In this document: positions 1 through 5,087 of the stretch, one piece after another
How positions within the stretch are numbered: the stretch's first letter is position 1
Layout: every line of letters starts with the position of its first letter
Assembly (NCBI GenBank): GCA_900550595.1
Contig: URTB01000096.1
Location: 1-5,796 of the forward strand
DNA from: an uncultured Collinsella sp.
GTDB taxonomy: Bacteria > Actinomycetota > Coriobacteriia > Coriobacteriales > Coriobacteriaceae
DNA length: 5,796 bases
Reading direction: 5' to 3'
Position numbers and translations under genes: made by a program
The notes under the pieces: generated by a model
What the model was told of the DNA's origin: nothing
The model's input: only the letters and a program-made list of their open reading frames with translations
Databases searched by the model: none

Positions 1-2038
1 TGGCCTGAACGTCATAAGGCACCTGCTCATAGCCTGCGGGCTTCATGGTAAAGTCACCCGTGCCGCGCGTGATAGAGCGCAGGCGCGTCGAGTAATCCGT
101 CAGCTCGGCCAGCGGCGCCTGGGCAATAACCACGGTATCGCCGCGCTCATCGGTCTCCATGCCCGTCACGCGACCGCGCGATGCCGAGATGTCGCCCATC
201 ACGGCGCCGGCGTAGCTCTCGGGGATAGTCACCGTGATTTCCTCGATGGGCTCCAGCACCACCGGGTCGGCATCGGCGCATGCCTTGCGCAGGCCGATGC
301 GAGCCGCCGCGCGGAACGCCATCTCGTTGGAGTCGACGCTGTGATACGAGCCGTCGTACACAGCAACGCGAATGCCCGTGAGCGGATAGCCGGCAATGAT
401 GCCGTCCTTCATGGTCTCCTGGACGCCCTTGTCCACGGCGGGGATCAGCGAGCGCGGAATGCGGCCGCCCACGACCTCGTCCACAAACTCATAGCCGTCG
501 CTCGTGCCGTCGGGCCCAATGAGCGGCTCCACGCGCAGCCAGCAGTCGCCGTACTGACCGGCGCCGCCGGTCTGCTTCTTATGGCGGCCCTGGGCACTTG
601 CCGTACGGCGAATGGTCTCGCGATACGGAATGCGGATCGGCACGCGCTTGGCCACGACTTTGGTGCGATCCTCCAAACGGTTGAGCAGCACCGAAACCTG
701 CGCCTCACCCACCGCCGAAATGATGGTCTGGCCAGTCTCCTCGTCACGATCGATGCTCATGGTCGGATCAGCCTTGCACGCCTTCTCGATAAACGTATAG
801 AGCTTCTCTTCGTCGCCACGGTTCTCGGCCTCGATGGCAATGCGGTACTGCGAGTTGGGGAACTTAAACGCCGCCGCCTCGACCTTACCGGTAATGGAGA
901 GTGTGTCACCCGTCTCGGCAGCCAGCTTGGGCGCCACGATGATGTCACCGGCATAGGCGTGACCGACCTCGGTCATGTCACGGCCGCACATCACATACAG
1001 GTGGGCCAGACGATCGCTCTTGCGGGTACGCGCGTTGATCAGCTCAAGACCCGGCTCAAGCGTACCCGTCAGCACCTTGATAAAGCTGATGCGACCCTGC
1101 TGCGGATCGGCCAACGTCTTAAACACAAACGCCACCGGACGATCATCGTCGCTCGAAATCTTGAGCGAATCGCCGTCGATGAGCGGCATCTCGCCGTAGT
1201 CCGTCGGCGCCGGGAAGTATGTCGCAATGTCGTCCATCAGCGAGTTGACGCCCTGCTCCTTAATGCAATCGCCCGCAAAGACCGGCACAAAGATGCGCTC
1301 GGCAATCGCCTTCGACAGCAGGCCTTCAAGCTCCTCCTGCGTCAGCGTCTCCTCGCCTTCCAAGTACTTCATCATCAGTTCGTCGTCAGCCTCGGCCACC
1401 AGCTCGCACAGATGGTCATGGGCTTCCTCGGCCTGGGCACGATACTCCTCGGGAATCTCCGACTCAACGGCTTCGGTGCCGTTGCAATGGCGCGCCTTCA
1501 TGCGCACCAGGTCGATGATGCCGTCAAAGTCCTCGCCCTCGCCCCAGGGAAGGGTCACGGCGCCCAGGCGCGTGCCAAAGCGCTCTTGCAGCAGATCCAT
1601 CGTGGTCGCAAAGCTGGCCTCGGAGCGCGACAGGCGGTTTACGAACACCGCACGCGCCAGGCGCAGGTCCTCGGCGGCATACCAGAGCTTAACCGTCGTA
1701 GGCTGCGGGCCGGCCTCGGCGTCGACCACAAACAGAGCCGTCTCGCAGACGCTCATCGCGGCAAAGGCGTCGCCGATAAAATCGGGGTAGCACGGGGCAT
1801 CGAGCACATTGATGCGCGCGCCCTTCCAGTCGATCGGCGCGATGGTCGTCGAGATGGAAAATGCACGCTTGACCTCTTCGGGGTCATAGTCGAGCGTGGG
1901 CTTGGTGCCGTCGTGGCCGCCCAGGCGGGCGGTCTTGCCGGAAAGGTGGAGCATGGCCTCGGCGAGTGAAGTCTTGCCCACCCCGCCTTGGCCTACGAGC
2001 ACCACGTTCCTTACGTTACCGGTCTTGGGAGCACCCAT
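1..2038 (-). CDS. Elongation factor G-like protein (EF-G2-type translational GTPase homologue), 3' end cut by window
   Basis: This encodes a homologue of elongation factor G, the ribosomal translocase, but of the divergent 'EF-G-like' group rather than canonical FusA. 679 codons are visible and the stop lies beyond the left edge; the family is about 690-700 residues, so little is missing. The start is the ATG at 2036-2038, 5 bases after AAGGAGG. Seen in order: P-loop GQGGVGKT (16-23), switch region around YDPEEVKRAFSIST (51-64), G3-like DAPCYPDF (80-87), G4-like NRLS (134-137), G5-like GDC (256-258), a beta-barrel domain II (about 300-385), domain III (about 395-470), domain IV with GGAGQYGDCW (491-500) and YHSVDSNEMAF (565-575), and domain V (about 597-665). 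The P-loop is intact, but the guanine-specificity motif NKxD reads NRLS and the G3 glycine is cysteine; tyrosine at 84 replaces the catalytic histidine of EF-G, which is usual in this subgroup. The cellular role of the subgroup is not settled. Domain assignment is firm; active GTP hydrolysis is uncertain. Confidence 0.93.
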   Translation of the reverse strand, partial: MGAPKTGNVRNVVLVGQGGVGKTSLAEAMLHLSGKTARLGGHDGTKPTLDYDPEEVKRAFSISTTIAPIDWKGARINVLDAPCYPDFIGDAFAAMSVCETALFVVDAEAGPQPTTVKLWYAAEDLRLARAVFVNRLSRSEASFATTMDLLQERFGTRLGAVTLPWGEGEDFDGIIDLVRMKARHCNGTEAVESEIPEEYRAQAEEAHDHLCELVAEADDELMMKYLEGEETLTQEELEGLLSKAIAERIFVPVFAGDCIKEQGVNSLMDDIATYFPAPTDYGEMPLIDGDSLKISSDDDRPVAFVFKTLADPQQGRISFIKVLTGTLEPGLELINARTRKSDRLAHLYVMCGRDMTEVGHAYAGDIIVAPKLAAETGDTLSITGKVEAAAFKFPNSQYRIAIEAENRGDEEKLYTFIEKACKADPTMSIDRDEETGQTIISAVGEAQVSVLLNRLEDRTKVVAKRVPIRIPYRETIRRTASAQGRHKKQTGGAGQYGDCWLRVEPLIGPDGTSDGYEFVDEVVGGRIPRSLIPAVDKGVQETMKDGIIAGYPLTGIRVAVYDGSYHSVDSNEMAFRAAARIGLRKACADADPVVLEPIEEITVTIPESYAGAVMGDISASRGRVTGMETDERGDTVVIAQAPLAELTDYSTRLRSITRGTGDFTMKPAGYEQVPYDVQA

Positions 2039-2042
2039 GATG

Positions 2043-2050
2043 ACCTCCTT
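2043..2050 (-). promoter_or_regulatory. Strong Shine-Dalgarno of the EF-G-like gene
   Basis: The minus strand reads AAGGAGGT, followed after CATC by the ATG at 2038. This near-perfect anti-16S match fixes the start codon. A 5-bp GC hairpin with a 3-base loop (2060-2072) sits 9 bases upstream and could influence access to the site. Confidence 0.85.
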
Positions 2051-2281
2051 GCAGGGCCGCGCGCAATGCGCGACGCCAACGGGGAGAGTTCGCGGTCGGT
2101 GCCATCCCGGGAGCAGCATGGTCGGCAGCCGAGCCGACTCACCCTCCAAATGTCCTATGCCACCACCCTACCCTCACGGGCGGCTGTCCATGCATACCTT
2201 TCGGCGCACGTATGAATACAGGCGGCGAGAGGAAGAGACAAGCGTGTGAGGCGATTATTGAACCCCGTCGATGCAAACAAA
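2051..2281 (-). other. Leader and promoter region of the EF-G-like gene (no gene seen)
   Basis: About 230 non-coding bases between the ABC-operon terminator and the EF-G-like gene. Two weak promoter candidates read leftward: TTGTCT (2236-2241), a 17-base spacer and TATTCA (2213-2218); and AATAAT (2254-2259), a better -10 whose only -35 would lie in the terminator T-tract. Two small hairpins lie nearer the gene: GTCGGC/GCCGAC (2121-2126 with 2133-2138, 6-base loop) and CGCGC/GCGCG (2060-2064 with 2068-2072). The upstream terminator implies that the EF-G-like gene needs its own promoter, but neither candidate is convincing. Confidence 0.35.
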
Positions 2282-2315
2282 AAGCCGCCACAGACCGTAA
2301 GACCTGCGGCGGCTT
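2275..2315 (-). terminator. Rho-independent terminator of the ABC transporter operon
   Basis: Read on the minus strand, a perfect 8-bp stem AAGCCGCC/GGCGGCTT (2282-2289 with 2308-2315) is extended by three more pairs (CAG/CTG) after one mismatch. It is followed directly by TTTTTGTTTG on the exit side (2274-2283). It begins 33 bases after the stop codon of the ATPase gene, the expected place for the end of the operon transcript. There is no T-run on the plus-strand side, so it acts leftward only. A small CTCAA/TTGAG inverted repeat (2319-2335) lies between stop codon and terminator. Confidence 0.9.
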
Positions 2316-2348
2316 CGCCTCAATTAATAGTTGAGTAAATACCTGAGC

Positions 2349-3113
2349 CTACCCCTCGATACGACTCAAGAACTCACGGGTACGTTGCTCACGCGGGTGA
2401 TTGATAACCTGCTCGGCCGGACCCTCCTCGACAATGCGGCCTCCGTCCATAAAGACCACGCGATCGGCAACATCGCGCGCAAACTGCATCGCGTGGGTCA
2501 CGATCACCATCGTCATATTCTGCGCGGCAAGGTCTTTAATGACACGCAGCACCTCGGCCGTTAGCTCGGGATCGAGCGCCGAGGTCGGCTCGTCAAAGAA
2601 CAGGATCTCCGGGTCGAGCGCCAAGGCGCGGGCGATACTCACGCGCTGCTGCTGGCCGCCCGAAAGCTCACACGGCACCTTGTTCTCATTGCCCACAAGC
2701 CCCATCTGAGCAATCAATTCATGCACACGAGCTTCCGCCTGCTCGCGCGGGCGCTTAAGCACGCGAATCGGCGCGTCGATGATGTTTTTCATCACGTTAT
2801 AGTGCGGGAACAGGTTGTAATTTTGGAACACCAGGCCGAATCGCGAGCGCGCCTGTTTGGGCACATCGCCCTTCGCATAGACCGCGCCCGAACCCGCATC
2901 CGTCGCAACGGCAAGGTCACCAAACGAGAGCGAGCCACCGTCGAGTGTCTCGAGCAGCGTGGCACACCGCAGCAGCGTGGACTTGCCGCCACCCGAAGGC
3001 CCGATAATCGCCACGACCTCGCCACGCTTGACCTCGAGCGAGATAACCCTGAGCACCTCATTGCCGCCAAACGCCTTGCGCGCGTTCGCTATATTCATTA
3101 CCGAATTAATCAT
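2349..3113 (-). CDS. Polar amino-acid ABC transporter, ATP-binding subunit
   Basis: This is the cytoplasmic ATPase of an amino-acid importer of the GlnQ/HisP/ArtP type; it hydrolyses ATP to drive uptake through the permease encoded upstream. The 254-residue product is of normal length and has every ABC motif: Walker A GPSGGGKST (38-46), Q-loop glutamine in FQNYNLFPH (Q97), signature LSGGQQQR (150-157), Walker B ILFFDEP (170-176), D-loop SALD (178-181) and H-loop His207 in VTHAMQFA. The chosen ATG (3111-3113) overlaps the permease stop by 8 bases. It has only a weak GGAT upstream, so translation probably depends on coupling to the permease; an alternative ATG at 3098 would remove five residues. 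The reading frame stays open further upstream inside the permease gene, but that stretch is a shadow. The substrate cannot be read from the ATPase. The operon terminator follows. Confidence 0.95.
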   Translation of the reverse strand: MINSVMNIANARKAFGGNEVLRVISLEVKRGEVVAIIGPSGGGKSTLLRCATLLETLDGGSLSFGDLAVATDAGSGAVYAKGDVPKQARSRFGLVFQNYNLFPHYNVMKNIIDAPIRVLKRPREQAEARVHELIAQMGLVGNENKVPCELSGGQQQRVSIARALALDPEILFFDEPTSALDPELTAEVLRVIKDLAAQNMTMVIVTHAMQFARDVADRVVFMDGGRIVEEGPAEQVINHPREQRTREFLSRIEG

Positions 3114-3759
3114 GGTAGTAATCCAATTTTTTCTCGGCGGCGCCCAGCAGCATCTCGACCACAAAGTTAAAGACCCAGTAGATCAACGCCGCAATCGCAA
3201 ACGGCACCATGCTCACTTGCGAGGCGACCAGCGCCTTGGCCGTCGAGAACATCTCCCCCACGCCGATGGCAAACGCCAGCGACGTATCCTTGACCAGCGT
3301 GATGATCTCGTTGCCCATCGCCGGCAAAATGCGCTTGGCAACCTGCGGCATCACGATATACAGAAACGTCTGCATGCGCGAATAGCCCAGTACCTCGGCT
3401 GCCTCGTATTGACCGCGCGGAATGGACTGCAGGCCCGAGCGATAGATCTCGGCAAAGTAACCGGCGTAGTTGATGATGAACGCTACGACGCACGCCGTCC
3501 ACTTGGAATCGGGCGTGAGCGAAATGCCAAACACGTAGTACGGGGCAAAGTAGATGGCAAACATCTGCAGCATGAGCGGCGTGCCACGCATGACCGAGAT
3601 ATAGATGCGCGCAATCCAGCGAAGCGGCGCGATTTTGCTCATGCGCATAAACGCCACGGGAATTCCCAGCGGAATCGACCCGAGCAGCGTCAGCACAAAC
3701 AGCTGCAAACTGACCAAGAATCCCTGGCCAAGCATCTGCATCATGACCTGAATAGACAA
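3106..3759 (-). CDS. Polar amino-acid ABC transporter, permease subunit
   Basis: This is an inner-membrane permease of the HisM/GlnP (HAAP) family that forms the amino-acid channel. The 217-residue product shows an N-terminal hydrophobic helix (about 12-38), the family motif RGTPLMLQMF (58-67), further membrane segments (about 66-80, 88-105, 150-170 and 186-206), and the cytoplasmic EAA loop AEIYRSGLQSIPRGQYEAAEVLG (103-125 in part), which docks on the ATPase. The start is a TTG at 3757-3759, chosen because AAGGAG (3768-3773) lies 8 bases upstream; the first in-frame ATG, at 3744, is too far from that site. Only one permease gene is present, so a homodimeric channel is inferred. It follows the binding-protein gene after a 129-base gap and overlaps the ATPase gene by 8 bases. 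Confidence 0.94.
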   Translation of the reverse strand: MSIQVMMQMLGQGFLVSLQLFVLTLLGSIPLGIPVAFMRMSKIAPLRWIARIYISVMRGTPLMLQMFAIYFAPYYVFGISLTPDSKWTACVVAFIINYAGYFAEIYRSGLQSIPRGQYEAAEVLGYSRMQTFLYIVMPQVAKRILPAMGNEIITLVKDTSLAFAIGVGEMFSTAKALVASQVSMVPFAIAALIYWVFNFVVEMLLGAAEKKLDYYHD

Positions 3760-3767
3760 CCTACCTT

Positions 3768-3773
3768 CTCCTT
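3768..3773 (-). promoter_or_regulatory. Shine-Dalgarno deciding the TTG start of the permease
   Basis: The minus strand reads AAGGAG, then 8 bases (AAGGTAGG), then TTG at 3759. This is the best ribosome-binding site near the permease start and supports the non-ATG codon over the ATG 15 bases further in. Confidence 0.7.
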
Positions 3774-3798
3774 CGCAGCAATAGAACGGCTGATCTTA

Positions 3799-3899
3799 TT
3801 CTCAAATAGGCACAGTGCCCAAGATTGCGAGCGACAAGCCCGACGAAGCGTACTTTGAGGGTTGGAGCCGCAAGGTTGGGTGCTGTGGCTATTTGAGAA
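3799..3899. repeat. 101-base imperfect palindrome between the binding-protein and permease genes
   Basis: The arms 3799-3829 and 3869-3899 are inverted copies matching at 26 of 31 positions; the outer 11 bases (TTCTCAAATAG against CTATTTGAGAA) are perfect. Pairing resumes inside as TTGCG/CGCAA and then GC, CAA and CCC steps, so the transcript can fold into one long hairpin. The right arm contains the last codons and TAG stop of the binding-protein gene. No T-tract follows on the leftward transcript, so it is not a typical intrinsic terminator. A REP-like mRNA stabiliser, an attenuator or a small mobile palindrome would all fit. The left arm also holds the short palindrome GGCACAGTGCC (3809-3819). 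Confidence 0.8.
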
Positions 3900-4749
3900 C
3901 CCAGTTGTCGAAGGACAGGCCGTAGCTTGCATACTTGTCGCACAGGTCCTTGACCGTGCCGTCCTCGTAGAGTGCCTTGAGCGACTCGGTCACGGCGTCG
4001 GCCGACTTGGTGTCGCCCTTCTTAAAGCCGACGGCGTAGTGCTCGCTGGACAGCGGCTCATCAAGCTGCGTATAAGCATCGGGCTTGGCGGCAAGCTGAT
4101 ACTGGGCAATCGAAAGGTCGCAAGCCACGGCATCGACCGCGCCGCTCTCGAGCTGCATAAAGGCCGTGTTGTACTCGCCGATCGTGTCGAGCGTGGCAAA
4201 CGTCGCCGCCAGATCCTTCTGGTCACCCTCGAGCACATCCTGCGCAGCGGAATCGGTCTGAGTGATCACGGTCTTGCCAGCAAGATCGTCCCAGCTCTTG
4301 ATGCCCGCATCCTTCTTTACCACCAGCACCTGCTCGTTGAGCATGTACGGCTCGGAGAACGTATAGTCATCCTCACGGCCCTCCATGGTAAAGCCGTTCC
4401 AGATGCAGTTGATGGCGCCCGAGTTAAGCAGCGTATCCTTGGCGTCCCAGTCGATGGCCTCGTATTTGACCTCCCAGCCCTGCTTATCAGCGACAGCCTT
4501 GGCCAGATCGAGGTCAAAACCAGTGTACTCGCCGTCGTCGCCCACAAAGCCGTACGGAGGATAGGACTTATCAAAGCCCACCACGAGCTTCTTGGACTCC
4601 GCAGCGCCCTTCACATCCTTGGCCGCGGCAGAGCCAGCAGCGGAGCCCTTGCCGGCACCACCGCCGCAACCGACAAGACCAAGGCCAAGCACCGTGGCGA
4701 GCGAGCCGGCTAGACCAACAAATTGACGACGAGACATATCGGTGTTCAT
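3889..4749 (-). CDS. Amino-acid ABC transporter substrate-binding lipoprotein, Tat-exported
   Basis: This is the extracellular capture protein of the importer (SBP_bac_3 family), lipid-anchored outside the membrane. The 286-residue product begins with a twin-arginine signal, MSRRQFVGLAG (5-15), a short hydrophobic run and lipobox LVGC, giving Cys28 as the acylated N-terminus. A Gly/Ala/Ser/Lys linker follows (29-53). The mature domain starts at KLVVGFDKSYPPYGF (54-68) and includes YTGFDLDLAKAVA (75-87), TMEGR with Arg125 in the usual carboxylate-binding position, FSEPYM (131-136) and DAVACDL (206-212), whose Asp211 is in the usual amino-group-binding position. These two contacts indicate an alpha-amino acid; which one is not determined. 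The ATG at 4747-4749 was chosen because AAGGGGG lies 6 bases upstream; a GTG at 4770 would keep the frame open but would put that site inside the gene. It is the first gene of the operon, and its stop lies in a long palindrome. Confidence 0.95.
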   Translation of the reverse strand: MNTDMSRRQFVGLAGSLATVLGLGLVGCGGGAGKGSAAGSAAAKDVKGAAESKKLVVGFDKSYPPYGFVGDDGEYTGFDLDLAKAVADKQGWEVKYEAIDWDAKDTLLNSGAINCIWNGFTMEGREDDYTFSEPYMLNEQVLVVKKDAGIKSWDDLAGKTVITQTDSAAQDVLEGDQKDLAATFATLDTIGEYNTAFMQLESGAVDAVACDLSIAQYQLAAKPDAYTQLDEPLSSEHYAVGFKKGDTKSADAVTESLKALYEDGTVKDLCDKYASYGLSFDNWVLK

Positions 4750-4755
4750 GGTATT

Positions 4756-4762
4756 CCCCCTT
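4756..4762 (-). promoter_or_regulatory. Shine-Dalgarno of the binding-protein gene
   Basis: AAGGGGG on the minus strand, 6 bases before the ATG at 4749, settles the start codon against the in-frame GTG at 4770. Confidence 0.75.
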
Positions 4763-4767
4763 GATGG

Positions 4768-4787
4768 CACTTTAGTTAAGTAAAGTG
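4768..4787. promoter_or_regulatory. Candidate operator: CACTTTA/TAAAGTG palindrome in the ABC-operon leader
   Basis: The heptamer CACTTTA (4768-4774) faces a perfect inverted copy TAAAGTG (4781-4787) across GTTAAG, which has a TTAA core. It lies roughly 12-32 bases downstream of the predicted transcription start of the ABC operon. A third copy of CACTTTA (4812-4818) sits in the promoter spacer touching the -10. This arrangement suits a dimeric repressor, but no regulator gene is present and the binding protein is unknown. It could also be a weak RNA hairpin. Confidence 0.5.
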
Positions 4788-4805
4788 AGTCGTGTAACGT
4801 TCAGA

Positions 4806-4834
4806 ATCATACACTTTAGCGTGATAGAGCACAA
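4806..4834 (-). promoter_or_regulatory. Sigma-70-type promoter of the ABC transporter operon
   Basis: On the minus strand: -35 TTGTGC (4829-4834), a 17-base spacer, -10 TATGAT (4806-4811). The -10 matches five of six consensus bases and the spacing is ideal; the -35 is weak beyond TTG. Transcription would start near 4799, giving a leader of about 50 bases before the ATG. A TAAAGTG heptamer directly abuts the -10, and the large palindrome begins 7 bases upstream of the -35. Confidence 0.72.
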
Positions 4835-4841
4835 GGCGAGT

Positions 4842-4980
4842 TTGCCCGCCGCGTGAGGGGTGTGGGGGTTAAGTTTCCTGCTCTACAGTCCTGCTCACGG
4901 CGGAGGCCACATTAAGTGGCCTCCTGTTCGTGCGGAACTCGCGATAAACTTAACCCCCACACCCCTCACGCGGCGGGCAA
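4842..4980. repeat. 139-base palindromic element with perfect 35-bp inverted arms (MITE-like)
   Basis: The left arm 4842-4876 and right arm 4946-4980 are exact inverted copies over 35 bases, running from TTGCCCGCCGCG inward to GGGGGTTAAGTTT. The 69-base middle is also folded: GGAGGCCAC (4902-4910) and GTGGCCTCC (4916-4924) make a perfect 9-bp stem around ATTAA, and CACG/CGTG (4896-4899 with 4929-4932) adds four pairs. The centres of all these pairs fall within 3 bases of each other, so the whole element can form a single hairpin or cruciform. It lies between divergent promoters rather than after a gene, and neither side has a T-tract, so a terminator role is unlikely. There is no coding potential. 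No clear target-site duplication flanks it. Confidence 0.9.
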
Positions 4981-4998
4981 CCGTCGTTGGGCTTATCA

Positions 4999-5050
4999 CT
5001 GACACGAATAAACCGCTTGTATATCGTCTGCTGGCTTGGCACGGTACAAT
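4999..5050 (+). promoter_or_regulatory. Candidate rightward promoter(s) of the RNA methyltransferase gene
   Basis: Two partly overlapping possibilities. CTGACA (4999-5004), a 17-base spacer and TATCGT (5022-5027) has a good -35 and a moderate -10. TACAAT (5045-5050) is a five-of-six -10 with a poor partner at the right distance; it would give a leader of about 30 bases. The AT-richer stretch from 4992 to 5087, beside a very GC-rich palindrome, supports a promoter here in general, not the exact site. A short palindrome ATTCATGAAT (5064-5073) precedes the ribosome-binding site. Confidence 0.35.
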
Positions 5051-5087
5051 ACTTGCAGCTTTAATTCATGAATAAGTGGAGTTATTG

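Noticed and set aside
341..1969. A 542-codon open frame on the plus strand opposite the EF-G-like gene
   Set aside because: It is fully antisense to a clearly homologous EF-G-like protein, its product is Arg/His/Leu/Ala-rich without recognisable domains, and long antisense open frames are expected in GC-rich codon usage.
2098..2104. TGGCACC followed by GACCGCG on the minus strand, resembling a T-box antiterminator (UGGNACC)
   Set aside because: No Stem I, specifier loop or terminator partner can be made out in the leader, the helices around the bulge are weak, and an EF-G-like gene is not a usual T-box target.
2959..3858. A 299-codon plus-strand open frame across the permease and ATPase genes
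   Set aside because: It runs antisense through two genes with complete, diagnostic ABC transporter motifs and has no motif of its own.
3799..3899. Intrinsic terminator between the binding-protein and permease genes
   Set aside because: The stem is interrupted and no T-run follows on the leftward transcript; the permease and ATPase genes would lack a visible promoter if it stopped transcription fully.
4747..4770. GTG at 4770 as the start of the binding-protein gene
   Set aside because: The AAGGGGG site lies downstream of this codon and fits the ATG at 4749; starting there also gives the expected short n-region before the twin arginines.
4842..4980. A phase-variable invertible promoter, suggested by inverted repeats flanking 69 bases
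   Set aside because: The 69-base middle has no recognisable promoter and is largely self-complementary, so inversion would change little; no recombinase gene is present.
4860..5075. A 71-codon plus-strand open frame in the divergent intergenic region
   Set aside because: It reads through both arms of the palindrome, lacks a ribosome-binding site and has low-complexity content; the structure explains the sequence better than coding does.
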